A stretch of DNA of 64,000 bases from Poecilobothrus nobilitatus (GCA_947095535.1 OX352774.1:41370496-41434495), one strand, 5' to 3'; numbered from the stretch's first letter, positions 36,426-49,782 are shown. Notes: a model not told the origin generated them from the letters alone. Program-made: numbers and translations.

Positions 36426-37641
36426 ATGAGTGGAATAAATTTGGAAATTAAATTGAAAAGAGCGAACAAAATATATTATGAAGGGGTAAATATAATTTTG
36501 AAACATCATTTACTACAATCTTGTTTTATTTTATAATTTGCTGTTTTTATTTAAGGAGCTTTTAGTTGGTGTTGTCCAGATAACTTGTCCCGTTGAAACG
36601 CGTCATGAAGGATGTACTCTTACATTAGAGGGTGTTGTTAATTTACAACTTAGTAGTAAAAATGTTGGAATATTCGAAACATTTTATAATTCAGTTAAGC
36701 CTATACAGTTACTAAACTCTACATTTGAGTTGGCAACAGCTGGAAAATTGGCTCAAGGGTTATCTGAATTTCATTTTGAATTTCCATTGACATGTCAAAA
36801 AGAACCAAAAATTTTATATGAAACTTATCATGGAGTTTTTGTCAATATAAATTATCAATTGAAATGTGATTTAAAGCGTAGTTTTTTGGCCAAAAGTATA
36901 TCAAAAAATCAACAGTTTTGTATTCAATATAAAGCTCCATCAGATGAACTTGATAAAGTACCTTCGTTAACAACAAATTTATCAAAAACAATTACAAGAA
37001 CTGACAGTAAAATTGAATCAAATTCAGATCCCCATCCATCTGAAGTTAATTTTAGTATAAGTCCAGAAAGCTTACAAAAATCTGCTAAAGAAAGAATTTC
37101 GATTCCAAGATTTCTTATTACTGGAAAACTCGATCAAACTGAATGTTGTGTTACAAGACCTTTTACTGGTCATGTAAGTAAAAATTAATAAAAACAACAT
37201 TTTTATTTTACGAAGAAAATGTTTTAGCTCACTATTCAACATACTGAAGTTGCTATAAAAACAATAGAATTGCAAATGGTACGAGTTGAAACATGTGGAT
37301 GTGATGAAGGTTATTCTAAAGATGCTACAGAAATACAAAATATCCAAATAGCAGATGGAAATGTTTGCCCCAAATTAAAAATTCCAATATTTATGATATT
37401 TCCAAGGCTTTTTACATGCCCAACTCTCATAACCAAAAATTTCAAAATTGGTCAGATATATTTTCAATTACAACTAAAAAAATTATAATTATTTATATAT
37501 TTTTTTAAATATATTTCAGAGTTTGAAATTAATCTTGTAATTGTTTTTAAAGACGACTATTTGGTAACTGAGAATTTTCCGATCATTTTGAAAAGAATGT
37601 CTGCTGCTCAAGATTTAAAAAGAGTATTAAGAGATTATTAA
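36426..37641 (+). CDS. VPS26C: VPS26C (DSCR3), Retriever/Commander subunit
   Basis: Exons 36426-36485, 36556-37173, 37228-37450 and 37520-37641 join in frame to 340 residues. VPS26C is the arrestin-fold subunit of Retriever (with VPS35L and VPS29). As part of Commander, Retriever recycles endosomal cargo to the plasma membrane. Diagnostic blocks in order: INLEIKLKRANKIYYEGELL, NLQLSSKNVGIFETFYNSVK, ILYETYHGVFVNINYQLKCD, QMVRVETCGCDEGY, ATEIQNIQIADGNVCPKLKI and FPRLFTCPTL, ending with a short extra tail (SAAQDLKRVLRDY). The protein is about 40 residues longer than I recall for the human protein (297). Most of the excess is a Ser/Thr-rich insert around residues 155-185. Exon 3 would read on into intron 3 if unspliced (stop at 37488). 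Confidence 0.97.
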
Positions 37642-37737
37642 AATATAGTATTCTAAAGTAAACTTAAAATTTTATATAATATATTAAAAGAACAGAAACA
37701 TAGGTATTGTTATTATTTAATATAAAAAATATGTGAT

Positions 37738-37743
37738 AATAAA
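37738..37743 (+). terminator. Polyadenylation signal of VPS26C
   Basis: AATAAA in TGATAATAAAGAAAA, about 100 bp after the VPS26C stop. Position supports it; there is no transcript evidence. Confidence 0.55.
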
Positions 37744-40700
37744 GAAAATTAATATAATCAATTAAACAGGAAAACAAATTTTATTCAAACTTTTATAAAT
37801 TTATTTTGTATTAAATTTTAGAAATATTAACATTTTTGGATATTAAATGATCTTGTTATTAATGATATATTAAAATGAGCCATTAAATAATAGCGCATGG
37901 CGTTAATTTATGAATTGTGAATGAACTTTTCCAAGATATAAGGGTATAAGTTATCTGAACTATTTGGACACGTGATTTAATTTCTTTAATTTTGAAGAAG
38001 AAAAAAAGATTAAAAACAAAATCTTATGTTTTAAAGCTACAAATGGAAAATTTCGTGCTGCAGGTCGAAAACCAAAATTTATATTAATCCTAAAAATTTA
38101 AATATATATTTTATACATTGTACATAATGTGCATTTTTATTTCAAAATAAATTTTGTGTTTCATATTATGTACACAGACTTTGTAAAAATAAATATGAAT
38201 ATTTTGATACATACATATTTAATTTTAGTTAAAAAAATTTAAAATTTATGTAGGTATTATATATTTTTTTCTATTTAAATATTAAAAGAATAACATATTT
38301 TTGCTTTTATTTCAAAATATTTTTCAAAATTTTGCAAATTAATATTTTAATAATAATTAAAATTTAAAATTAAAAATTTTATTTGTTTGTTCAATCACTA
38401 AAAGATAAATATAATGCATAATGTACATGCATATATGATAAAACACCAGTATGTATATAATTAAAAAATGGTAATTTACTTTTTTTTAGATTTAAAAATA
38501 ATGAATTACCAGAAACGTACATAATATTTTGGGTAAAAGAAAATATCTTTGTAGATAGATTAAAGAATGTGCTCTTCGTTTTGAAAATACATAATATGTA
38601 CATACAAAAGACATACAAAAGACATACAAAAGACATACATATATGATTTTTATTCCTGATTTTTAGCACATTTTTTTAAAGAAAATTTGAAAAATTTGAT
38701 TAGATTCAATCAGACCCTCCGTCCGTCCGTCTGCCTATTTATACAACTTCATATTTTATGGAGTGCGTTTCGCTTCTTACTATGAGTAGAGTTTATGCTT
38801 TTACGTACACTCACATGCAGAGTTAACCTTACTCTGCCATTTCGAAACGACTCGAGTTAAATATAAATTTGAACTGCCAAAATTAGATGGGCATGGGCAT
38901 TTGTTTGTATTTCAAACAAATAATATAGTCTTCAAGAAAAACTTTAATTTTAAGAAATACTATAAGCTTAATTGAACGTTTTTTTTTACAATTGTTTCAA
39001 TATCTAAGTTTATAATATTAAAATTTTAAATAAAAAAACAATATAATGACACAGATATTTGTAACACTTCTTAATTCTCCTTACCAGTAGGATTAAAAAA
39101 GTTAACTCTGTTAACTCGATTCTATTATTTCGAAACGATATTTTTGACGTCACAGAGTTTATAATAAACTTCGGTATTTTCAAACGACTTTTATCTCTCA
39201 TAGTACTGCTGAAAGAAAGTATCTTTTGATTTTTCACAACTTTTTCTTGTACATACATACATACATTCATATTATATAAAATTCTAAACTGTTTTTATTG
39301 TCCTTTGGAAAATGTGCGCCTTTAAAATCTTGTGTTGTATATTTTGCCTTGTTTTTGTATGTAATAATTTAATAATTAGACTTCACTTAACTAGGTAAAC
39401 AATTCCTTCGTAAAAATAATTTTTCCTTACTTTTTATTATAACGAAAATATTCTTCCAATTTTTAAATATCATCTAATATTAGCATATTAGGCTCATACC
39501 AACTGATTTCATATGTTTTTTTTTATAAATTAAAATGATTTTTTTTGTATAAGTATTATGCACATATTATTATGTACTTACATGTTTAAGATTTTTTTTT
39601 GTTTATAAAAAGAGGAATAAAATTTATACAGGATGTTAGAAAAATACATGATATAGATTTTGTTGTATTTAAATGAATCAAATTAAAAATGGCTCAAAAG
39701 AACTTAGATATAAAATAATCTTAGAAACATAAAAAATCAAAGAATTACCTTATGATAGGCATATAATAAAAAGACAATATTATTAAAAGGCAAAGAAAAT
39801 TCTCTACCTAGGACATATAGTTTTAACATATTTAGAGGAATAAAAAGGATGTTGCTTATTTATTTATTTGGATTGGGAATCGTAATGTTTAGAAAATTAG
39901 ATAATACCAAATATATTGCCCTACAGTAGAGCAGTAAACAACAAATACATGGTAATTTTTTCGTTATATTGTTTCAATTAAATATTTTACACAATTTTAG
40001 ACAATAATATAAAAACAAATTAATATACCAGGCTTAAATTGTACAGTGGGTAACTTGAGAGCACAGATTCTGAAAGTCAAAAATTTTTTTATCTACTATT
40101 TGTTCTGTGTGATTTAGCTATCATTCAAAAATTTAACTAAAAAATTATCATGTAGACTTACATACATACATATATGTTGTGTAGATTGCCTTTTTCGCTA
40201 TATATATATATATATATATGTTCGCTATTAAAACTGGTTATGAAAACTCATACATTATGAGAATTGCTAAAATGTGAGACATGTTGCCATCCACTGCTGC
40301 TTATATACAGGCAATCGCGTAGAGAGAGAATTTAAAAAATAAGATCCAAATTTTGGAAATTTAGTATGAAAAAACAGAATTTTTCAACTTAAATTTGAAG
40401 GATCTTATTGTTTTGCAGTAGACATAATAATAAATGATATTATTTTTATAAAAAATGAAATATTTTCTATTAACCATTGTGAAAATCATTTTAAAAAATT
40501 TAATAGCATGCCTAAAATTGAGTTTTAAAAAAACTCTACTGAAATTGAAAAATACACACCCACTTCGATTAAAGTGCTTAAGGAAGCACACTGAATACTG
40601 ACTACTGACTAAACTAAAAAATAAAAAAGCGAAGTCATATTTTTAATTTTTATATGAACTGAATAAGAACAAAAGAAAAGGAATGCTAGAAAATAGAGAA

Positions 40701-41393
40701 ATATTATTTTACGAACATTACTATCGGGTGTATTTCATTCAAACTACGATTAAAATTTTTTACAAGATTGCCTGGTATATAGCCATCTAATGTGTTTCCC
40801 TTTGATAGAAATGCGCCATTTTACAATTTACAACTTTTCAAACAGAATCTGTACAGGTTCGTCTCTAATTTATCTTCAAATTTTCCCCTTATATCCTATT
40901 TCCCTCCAAATCTTTTCCTCTTTAAAAAATTCTTGTTCAACTTTTATAATACCACTAAAATATATTTATATACATAATATATTATATCTTTGTTTATATT
41001 TATTATAAAAACTTAACTTAAAAACTTAAACTTAATTAAGATTTTAACTAATTTTATTAACTATTTAAAAATATAAGTATATAGTTATTATTATATATTA
41101 TAATGATAACTAGAGGCCGTGTAATTGGTGTGTAAGTATATTTTACCGTGACATCTAAATTACAAAAAAATCGTATGGGATAAAAAATTTCTAGATTTCA
41201 AAAGAAAATTAAAAAAATCATGATTCTAAACATACATATTATTATGTATGTTATATGTTAATGTAGATTTTGTAATAGAAAAATCGTATCCAGATAGGTA
41301 CTTGTATTCAAAACTTATCGGAATGTCATAATACGTAGTGTGTGGCTAAAAACTACTAAATTATAATTATAGATATTCCTTTTAAAAACAATT
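37744..41393. other. Intergenic region with simple repeats
   Basis: No conserved frame. CCGTCCGTCCGTC near 38717 is the simple motif also seen inside repeat family R. TA repeats occur at 40197-40220. ATTTCGAAACGA occurs at 38840 and 39127. The rest is A/T-rich spacer. Confidence 0.5.
38600..38640. repeat. 11-bp tandem repeat
   Basis: The unit ACATACAAAAG is repeated three times exactly (38600-38632), followed by a partial fourth copy. Confidence 0.85.
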
Positions 41394-41593
41394 TTTTATT
41401 TTTTTTAATTTTTAATGCATTTCTCTGCCACATAAATGTGAACAGGAAATTATACAGCCTTTCCTGTTCAGGCGTGGCTGTAAATATCGTAAGGGGAATA
41501 ACTCTTACGACATGTGTGGGATTCGAACCCACACTCCCTCAGTGTTTACAGCGTATTTTATACGCTCTTACTCACTAGACCACCGAGGCCCCC
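41394..41593 (-). mobile_element. SINE family A, copy 3
   Basis: A well-kept copy on the minus strand: GGGGCCTCGGTGGTC, box A TGGTCTAGTGAGTAAGAGC, box B GGGTTCGAATCCC, hairpin arms TCGTAAGAG and CTTACGA, CTGAACAGGAAAGGCTGTAT, and an A-rich 3' end after GCATTAAAAA. An 11-bp target-site duplication TAAAAACAATT lies at 41383-41393 and 41594-41604, marking the ends exactly. Confidence 0.93.
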
Positions 41594-41604
41594 TAAAAAC
41601 AATT

Positions 41605-42964
41605 ATTATAGGTAATTACCACAATTTTAAATGACAATAACATAATATTTATGTAGAAATTTCTAATAGAAATCAGACAATTTAAGGAATAAGATTTCAA
41701 CAGGTTATAAACTTTTTATTTAATAAAGGAAAAAAATTTTTTTTTTTATCTTTAGTAAAATGGAATTAAATTTAAGTTAATTAAACGTTTTAAACATCAA
41801 AATAGTTTAATTGAAGTTGTTTCGTCCTTGTTCATTTCTATTGAAATCTCTAGATTAGGTATAGAATCGAATCTTATCTAGACAACTTCCAAAAAAATTC
41901 TTCAACCCACAAACCTTATGATAATAAAAATTAATAAAAAAGTCTGTGAGTTGAAAAAATTAATCTAAAACAGTTGATTTTCTATTTTTCTTATAAAATT
42001 AAAAAAATGTAAAAAAGAAAAAAAATTTTTTCTCTCCTTTATTTGAAAATGAAAAAAACTCAAATTTTCTTCTTTTTAAAAAAAAAGAATTGGATGATTA
42101 ATTTAACTTTATTTCACAATTTTCAAAACATTCTGTATTCAGTATTTTGTAGTTTTTTTTTTTTTTTCCCCTTACATGTTAATTTAAACGATTTAATAAG
42201 ATTATGTGTAATTATATATTAAGCCTTTTAATTGGGAAAGAAAAATTCGAAACAAAAAAAGAAAAGAATAAGAAATTTTCTTATATATACATAAGTATGT
42301 AATTAATATACATAATAATATATGAATGATATTGAAACAAATTACAATATGTTTGAAGCGTTTTCTTTTATTTTAATATATTGTTTCCAAAGAAGGATAA
42401 GATTTAAATTTATATTTTATATTATATAAACGTTGTTAAAAAAAAAAAAAAACCACAAAAAAAAAAAACAAAAAAATGTGTTTGTACTTTATGCAACGTT
42501 GTAAAAAAAATTTTTATTTTAAATTTTATCATAATTAGCATCTAATTTTAACAGGGGCAGGTTTAGTAAATGAAAATTTTAGGATTACCTTTTTGTTTTT
42601 TTTAAATTTATTTTTTTATTTTACGATGTATCTAAATATTTAATAGAAGATAGAAATGATAGGGATGGGTATTAAGTGTGTAATGTACGATGCTTTAAAA
42701 TAACGATTTGGTAATAATTAAATGAAATAACTTAAGATTATCTTGATTTGTTTTCATAAATATTTTTTAGTTGTTAAAATTTTTTTGAATAACTGTAATT
42801 ATTTTTTTGAAGATCAGTATGTTTAATTTAATTAATTTTTAATGATTTTGTAAACATTTTTTTTTTTAGATAAATTTTAAAATGTTAGTATAGGAATAAA
42901 GAAAAGTATAGGTGCTTTACAGCACATTTTTCAAAATAAATTTTTAAAAAATTTGCTTAGTATT
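41605..42964. other. Intergenic spacer
   Basis: A/T-rich, with long A and T runs (42145, 42438). No gene or repeat family recognised. Confidence 0.5.
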
Positions 42965-43150
42965 AGCTTCTGTCTATCCGTTTGTTAACAAAATATTTAC
43001 ACGGCTTAAGACAAAATAATGAAATTTTAACCATGGATAGATCTCTTAAAAAAATTAATATGGTAGAATAACATTTTTATATAGTCCCATTATGAAACTA
43101 TATAGCCCCTCAAAGTTATAAAAAGTTCTATTATTAGTGTATGCGCAAAA
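42965..43150 (+). repeat. Dispersed repeat R, fragment
   Basis: CTGTCTATCCGTTTGTTAAC, GAAATTTTAACC, GGATAGATCTC, then TAGTCCCATTATGAAACTA, TAGCCCCTCAAAG and AAAAGTTCT follow the same order as GAAATTTTAACT, TGATAGATCTC, TAGCCCCACCCGTTACGG, GCTCCCCAAAGG and AAAAGCTCT in the longer copy at 43661. Confidence 0.7.
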
Positions 43151-43660
43151 TCGTCCAAAAATTGAGAATGAAAAATAACTCAATATTTTTGGGTAATTAT
43201 TCATTATGAAAAAATGCCCATAAACAAGGAAAAATTACCCAAGAATAAATGAAAGAAGACTAAAAATTGAAATGACATTCAATGAAAAATTACCCAAAAA
43301 CAAAATGAAAAATCATTTAATTTTGAACAAAAAAAAAAATTATTTTATTTATTACAATTTAACAAATACTTTCATGGTTTTATCCACTTTCTGGCGACAA
43401 ACTGGACAATTTAAAACTTTCCCCCAGTAATTTTAATTTGCATTCATTGCAAATCTGAAGATGCTTACAAGAAAGCAACGTAATATTTGGTTCCGATTTT
43501 GAATTTTACAGAATATTTATATATTATACATATATATACATATATATATATATATATAAATATAATTGTTTAGTTATTCCATACCATATTCTTTTTCAAT
43601 TGAATAAATGCATTATAGCAAACAAAATGTTACCTCAACCTTATACGATTACTTCACTAA

Positions 43661-44590
43661 TTATACCCGTACGATAGGATCGGGTATAATAAAATTACTC
43701 CTCCGTTTGTAACACCTCGAAATAAGCGAGCTAGATATACCTTCAAAGGTATGGATCCGATCAGAAAAAAATTCTAAGACTTTTGAGCCATATCCGTCCG
43801 TCCGTCTGTCCGTCAGCACGCTAACTCAAAAACTAAGAAAGCTAGAATCTTGAAATTTACAAATATTCTGGGAGTAATTTGTAGGTTCCCTATTTTTTTT
43901 GGTTGACTTTGGACCAAAACTTAGGGTAGCTCTCGAACACCTAACTTTTAGATCCCCACATTTTTTTTGAAATAGACCTATGAAATTTTAACTGCTGATA
44001 GATCTCACAAAAATATTAATTTTATTTTTAATAACTTTTTTTTTGTAGCCCCACCCGTTACGGAGCTACAGCTCCCCAAAGGTTCAAAAAAGCTCTGTAT
44101 TTAAATTGTTATAGCACAAGTTGTATAAGATATATCTTCATTTTGAAAACGCCAAACGATTACTACTTTTATTAGCTTTAAAAGTATATATACAATAAAT
44201 ATATATTTGTGGCATACGGTGTCTTAATTTACCGTTATGCGAAACTCAAATTTTGCAAAATCCTTTAACCCTTCTATCTTCTAAACGGTTTAAGTTGGAA
44301 ACTTGAAATTTTGACAGAAGTTAGATCTTTGAAAATAAGTATGAGTCATTTCAGAAATTTTTTTGTATCACCCACCGTTTAGGAGCTGTAAGGGGTCAAA
44401 AACTGAAAATTTCCTATTTTTAAACAACTGTAACTTGAACACCTGTTAAAATTTTTTTGAAGTAATACACAAAAATTAAAGCTTCATTATAAAGCTTCAT
44501 TCTTCAACAAATTTTTTGCATTTGTTTTACTCGATAATTTGAAATTGTTGAGGATATAATGCGTATTGCGTAGTACAAAAAGTGTAAATA
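43661..44590 (+). repeat. Dispersed repeat R, longest copy
   Basis: It opens with an inverted repeat, TTATACCCG (43661-43669) and CGGGTATAA (43681-43689), followed by a CCGTCCGTCCGTCTG tract and alternating phrases (TGAAATTTTAAC, GAGCTACAGCTCC, TTTAGGAGCTG). No reading frame is open for long. Parts recur at 42965, 49783-50660 and 58735-59160. Non-coding repeats with a TACCCG..CGGGTA start and CCGTC tract are common in dipteran genomes from my recollection; the superfamily is not assigned. Confidence 0.65.
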
Positions 44591-45598
44591 AATAAACAAC
44601 ATAACGGTTGCTTGAAGAATTTTTATTTATATGATATTGATATATATACATACTTTTATAATATCATGTTTATTTACATATCGTATATGCCACTAGTGAG
44701 TGAATGATAAGAGTATATATATATATTATATAGTGCCGTATTTACATACATATATGTATTTTATTGTACTTATAAGAAATTATTCTGTCAATAGAATATT
44801 TAAATATAATATAATATAATATTTAAAATTATATTTACTGTTTTGTACTTAGTAAATTTAATATACATTTACCGCTTAGTATTAAATGGTACTATAGAAT
44901 ATTTGAAAAAGTTTTGGATTGATAATCGTTATGTGGAAGGTTAGAATCTGCTTTTGAAGAATGTACATATAAACATATAGTTTGAATATATGTACAACCC
45001 ATAGTACTAGAAATTATAAAATTCACCCAAATTATTTTAAAATACTAAAATATTAAAAAAATAATATTGTAAGCAGAGTGACAGGCTGTGAACATACTAA
45101 CGGTTCGTACGGGTATCTAAGAGTTGACAAAGCCAACTGTATTCTTCCTAGTTTTTAAGTATTATCACACATCTTAAATCTAAAAAGTTTCACTTCCTTA
45201 ATCCCATTATACGTTACGCTATAGTATTCTGGCGTACCAACGGTAATATAAAACATTTTCACACACATCAGAGGTTTATTTTCTTAATGTCTTTTAAATA
45301 GTTAAATACTACATATTTGTAACACAGTGATGGTTTTGACTCTGTATCAAATAATAATCATAATAACAATTAATAATAATACTATAATAATGAAAGCTGG
45401 TACAGTAATAGTCGATCTGATTTCAATTGTTACACCATGCAGAAAAGCGTTATATACTATTGCATGTTCTATAATTCATAAATTCAGTATATGGCACTTC
45501 ATTTATGACTCCAATATTGCGAATGTGAAATCACCTTCTACCTCCTATTTTTCCTAAAATTGAGTATAAATATATTTTCAATTAACATAGGTTTAAGG
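44591..45598. other. Intergenic spacer
   Basis: No gene recognised. Short TA and ATAT repeats near 44725. The short frames present are not conserved. Confidence 0.45.
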
Positions 45599-45811
45599 AG
45601 AAGGACAACACCTTCGTTCATCACATTCCTTCAGACCTTAAAGCAATTTTTACTCCAAAGCAGAATCTTCCCTTGCCTAAAGAGTATAATAACACTAAAG
45701 GGAGGTGATGTTTAGTGCGTTAAAGTTTCACACGCTAATATATAGAGAAATCGTGCTCGTATATCTCTCTTCTTTAGTGTCTTTTGATGATTCCCACCTA
45801 ATCCCGTAAAA
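45599..45811 (+). mobile_element. Retroelement 3'-end fragment (non-LTR-like), copy 2
   Basis: A short coding remnant reads IPSDLKAIFTPKQNLPLPKE, then YNNTKG and a stop. It is followed by GGGAGGTGATGTTTAGTGCG, GTTAAAGTTTCACACGCTAA, and GTGTCTTTTGATGATTCCCA leading to an A-rich end. The tail matches copies at 18364-18458 and, less well, 55155-55286. Position of the stop before the conserved tail suggests a non-LTR retrotransposon 3' UTR. The clade is not determined. Confidence 0.55.
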
Positions 45812-45977
45812 ATCTGTTAATGTCTTCGACCTTTTGATAATAAAGTAGTAATAATATAATAGGTTGATTCACTATTACTTTACAGTTCCACTCCGCAATT
45901 AAGGATTTCATCTCATTAATACTGGCTAAGGGAATGGTGAGTTTAGTCAGTAAAAATCTAAAACTATATCAAGGATG

Positions 45978-46706
45978 TTTTTCTTTTTCTCATCAGAGCA
46001 GAGTCAGAGCTGTCAAGCAAAAAAATTGTGTTTCTTTTTATGTTCATATTATCCAGATTATCCATTTTGTGTTTCTTCTTTAATTCGTGCTCAGAGCGCG
46101 ATCTATGACCTCGTAAAAATTTCTCAGATTTCATAGAATTGTCAAAAAATAAAACGTCTTATAAAAATAACGAAACCGTCATTAAAAAAAATCTCGTGCA
46201 TAGATAAACTTTTTTTTTAAGTTATTTTTTTAAATTTTATTAAATGAAATTTTTCATAAATTTTTTTTTTTAATGCATTGCTGTGCCACATAAATGTGGA
46301 CAGGAAATTACACAGCCTTCCCTGTTCAGGCGTGGCTATAAATGTCGTAAACGGGAATAACCCTTACGACATGTGTGGGATTCGAACCTACACTCCCTCG
46401 GTGTTTACAGCGTATTTTTTACGCTCTTACCCAGTAGGCCACCGAGGCCCCCTTTCATAAATTAACTTTGTTTTATTTTATTTCTAAAAAAATAAATTTC
46501 TTTTATATCTAATATTATTACATTTAAAATAATGAAATAAAATAAAAAATAACGTTAGGAAATAATTTGAATAAAAATTGACAATTTGTGCTCTATACGT
46601 TTCTTTTTTTAACTCAGAGCGGTCAGAGTTGAGATAAAAGTTTGCTCGGAGCATTCATTATTCACTCTGAATGCTTTGAGTATTGATCTGATGAGAAAAA
46701 GAAAAA
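45978..46706. mobile_element. Inverted-repeat element carrying a nested SINE
   Basis: A perfect 20-bp terminal inverted repeat: TTTTTCTTTTTCTCATCAGA at 45978-45997 and its reverse complement at 46687-46706. The interior is enriched in CAGAG/CTCTG words on both sides (CAGAGCAGAGTCAGAGC, CTCAGAGCGCGATC, CTCAGAGCGGTCAGAG). There is no transposase frame. A family A SINE with its own target-site duplication (46252-46463) has inserted in the middle, so the element is older than that SINE. Confidence 0.65.
46263..46452 (-). mobile_element. SINE family A, copy 4
   Basis: Minus strand: GGGGGCCTCGGTGGCC, box A TGGCCTACTGGGTAAGAGC, box B GGTTCGAATCCC, hairpin arms TCGTAAG and TTTACGA, CTGAACAGGGAAGGCTGTGT, ending GCATTAAAAAAA. 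An 11-bp target-site duplication TTTCATAAATT lies at 46252-46262 and 46453-46463. Confidence 0.93.
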
Positions 46707-49700
46707 TGTCACAAGAGAATATTCTTGGTGTCTTTGTAAAATTCCCAACTCCCTTAGAGTAAAAAAAATTAAAAATCTTTTTTCGAATAAAAATAACTAA
46801 CCAAAGTTCAAAAACATTTTTATTTTAAGTTTTATATATCCGGTTTGATATATTCTGTTTCAAGAAAATATGTATATTGGGTTATAAATAATGGCTTTAA
46901 AAATGTCCTGCACACCTAAATAAAATAATATGTAATATAAATATACGTAATATTAAAATCAAATGATATTTTAATTTAATATACCATTAAATTTTAATAT
47001 AATATCAGTGAAAATGAAATTTATATATTGAATTTTGCAAAATGTATTTTTCAAGTACCAAAAATTAAAAAAAAAAACATTTTTAAAAATAAACTATAAT
47101 AAAATCTGAATATTAATTTTAAAAATAAGTGAATTTACAACGTAAATTTTAATTTTTATATTAAAAACAAAAAGTTTTCTAAAATTTTTTTAGTTTAAGT
47201 AGAAAATACATTATTATAGTTGTATACAAATATGTATATATATGTATACATATAATTTTTATATTTGATTGTATATTACATTATATTTTGAAAAGGATAA
47301 AAGAGAATTAATTTATACATTATATAAAGGACATTAATTGCATTATTCCAGTCGTTGTTTAAAATAATCCTATTACAAGTTTAAATAATAATCAAAAAGT
47401 TTCTAATTAAATTTTTGCTTGTGTGAAAGATTAAACAATGAATTTTAACTATTTATAAACATTATATTATATATATGTATATCCATATGTCATATGTACA
47501 TGTATGCTAATATCTTTATGCATGTAAACTTTTTAGAACATAAAATGAACATTATATTAAGCGCTATTGTAAAGTAACCAATATAAAATGAATTATCATA
47601 GAAATATATATTTACTGCATTCTTTATGTATATGTATGTGTGTGTGTGTGTGATAAAACAGGACATTATAATATTAATTTAATTTTCAATAAAATTTTTT
47701 TTTTACTTAAAATTAACTAAAAGATACATTTTGTTAATTTTAGTATTTAAAAGTAAAAAGTTTTGGTATACTTATTCAACATAAAATACTGTATATAGGT
47801 ATGTGGGTATAGTTAAAAAAACACTGGATATACATTTTATACATAAAGATATATATATATAAATTTAGTTATTTTATTACTAATATCCTAATATGAAATA
47901 TACTTTATATAGCTATTTATAAAATGTATTACATATTATGTAATTATGTTTTAAACGAGCTCCTACGCCAAATTGTTCAAAAGTCCTTTAACTTGGATTA
48001 AAGAAAACCTAATGTTATAGTTTTGCAATAAATGTTAAAAAACACAGTTATTTTGTTATCTATAGGGTTTTCAAAATTAACTAAGGTGTTTTGATAATAG
48101 ATTTAAATTACAAATTAAAAATATCTAATAATTAATTTTTATAAACAAATTAATAATCAAATGTCTATAATAAGGAGGTAAATTTTAATTAAGGAATTTT
48201 TAACAACTTGGCGTAGGATAAAAATAAAAAAATAACAAATCTAAATAAATAATTTTAATTCAGTCTTTATAACTTATATTATAACACATTTTTATTTTTA
48301 TTTTTGTCTTATAACTTCCCTAGAAAGTATAGGGCATCCACTAGCACTACTAGGACCTTTCTATCTGTTTCTATTTTTAACTATACATAAAAATTGTAAC
48401 TCATTTTTGTTGATTTACCCATCTCTTTCTTTCAATACTTGTTCAATTTAATTTATTCTTAGGTCTGTATATTACATTTCCCTTGGAATTGTCAATTTAG
48501 AGTTTTATTCACAATTGAATTCTTCTGATTATATGTGTCACACATATCTATAATTTTTCGATTATTCAGTGTGATTTATTCAAAAAAAAAATATCTGCAG
48601 ATTCTATAATGTAGCTTAATTGGTGGTTAAGTCAAATTTCACTCCCATATATATATAACAGTACCGATTATAGATGTAAGCGCTGAAAATCCTAAGCTGT
48701 TAATTTCTTGAGATCTGAGAAGGTTTACAAATATTTTTCATTCTTCTAAATACTGTTCTTGCTTTGATTAAACTGCTTCTTATATCTTTAATAGTTCCGG
48801 CGTCAGTACCCACAATTTTACCTATAGGTCTTCAAGACTTACAAAATTTATTAGAACAGAAATCTGAAAATTGTTTTTCTTTTAGCTTGTAAAATTCTTA
48901 TGTTAATATTATTATATTTTATGTTGAGTGGGTATTGAATTTTTGTTTTAAATAAAGTAAATTATACATTTTTGTTAATTTATTGTGTGAATCCATTTGT
49001 ATTTAATTTGTCAGGTTATTTATTTTAGTATTCTAATATTTTAATGTTTTTAAATCAGCACAATATATAAATTTTTTTTCCAAATTGGTGTTTTCTATCA
49101 TACTTTCAGAAAAATAGCAATTTTTCTTAGAAGCTCTTCCAATAAAGAAAATTTTCCAAAATTCAACTGCCAGTATCTTTAATTTTATCAAGTAGGATAA
49201 AGTCCTTTATCAAGTAGGATTAAATAGGAATTTAAGAAAAGCTTTTCTTTTTGTACATGTTAAATTTAATACTCCATATACATATGTAGATTTAGTGGTT
49301 TAACTTTAACGCCACACCAAAATTGTTCTGGCAACGTGCTTAAATATTTTTAACTACTATTTTGACGCCATTTGATGTTTTCTGATAAAAAATATAATAT
49401 TTTTTAAAAGATTTTAATACAGAGTTTTTTCCGACCTTTTGGACGTATGGCTCCATAAGTTTGAAATATTGATGTTTATAATTTAGTTATTTTGTATTAA
49501 TTGGGGTAGAATTTTTTTAAGCAGACAAACTGATGGGCAAAGTTAAACTATAAAAGTATATATTTTCAAATTTTCTTAACAAATTTGATTAAAATAACAT
49601 TAAATAAAATAATAATGTTTATAACACCTATTATAATAGAAAATTATCTTTGTTAATTTAAATAAAGGAATTTTAATTACAATAAAAAATCAGTAAAAAT

Positions 49701-49782
49701 TTATGTTCTACTGGTTCTATACTTTTTTGTTTTAATTAATTAAAAATGTTGTATGATATTTTAGAAATAAAATAAAATAAGG
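46707..49782. other. Intergenic spacer
   Basis: A/T-rich, with TA/TG microsatellites (GTGTGTGTGTGTG near 47639) and one SINE family B-like 3' end near 48290. Nothing coding is seen. Confidence 0.5.
48288..48375 (-). mobile_element. SINE family B-like 3' end
   Basis: The minus strand reads CTAGTGGATGCCCTATACTT followed by TCTAGGGAAG and an A-rich AAAAATAAAAATAAAAA tail. It matches the 3' end of the intact family B copy (CTTAGTGGATGCCGTATACT then A run). The 5' part is not recognised. Confidence 0.5.

Noticed and set aside
37451..37488. VPS26C ending at GQIYFQLQLKKL
   Set aside because: This is intron 3 read-through; splicing at 37450/37520 restores the conserved EFEINLVIV segment.
45327..45557. 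76-codon open frame
   Set aside because: Starts in an AAT-repeat, has no family resemblance and no exon context.
48608..48660. tRNA-like words (TAGCTTAATTGGTGGTTAAG) as another SINE head
   Set aside because: Only a box A-like match; no credible box B, body or ends.
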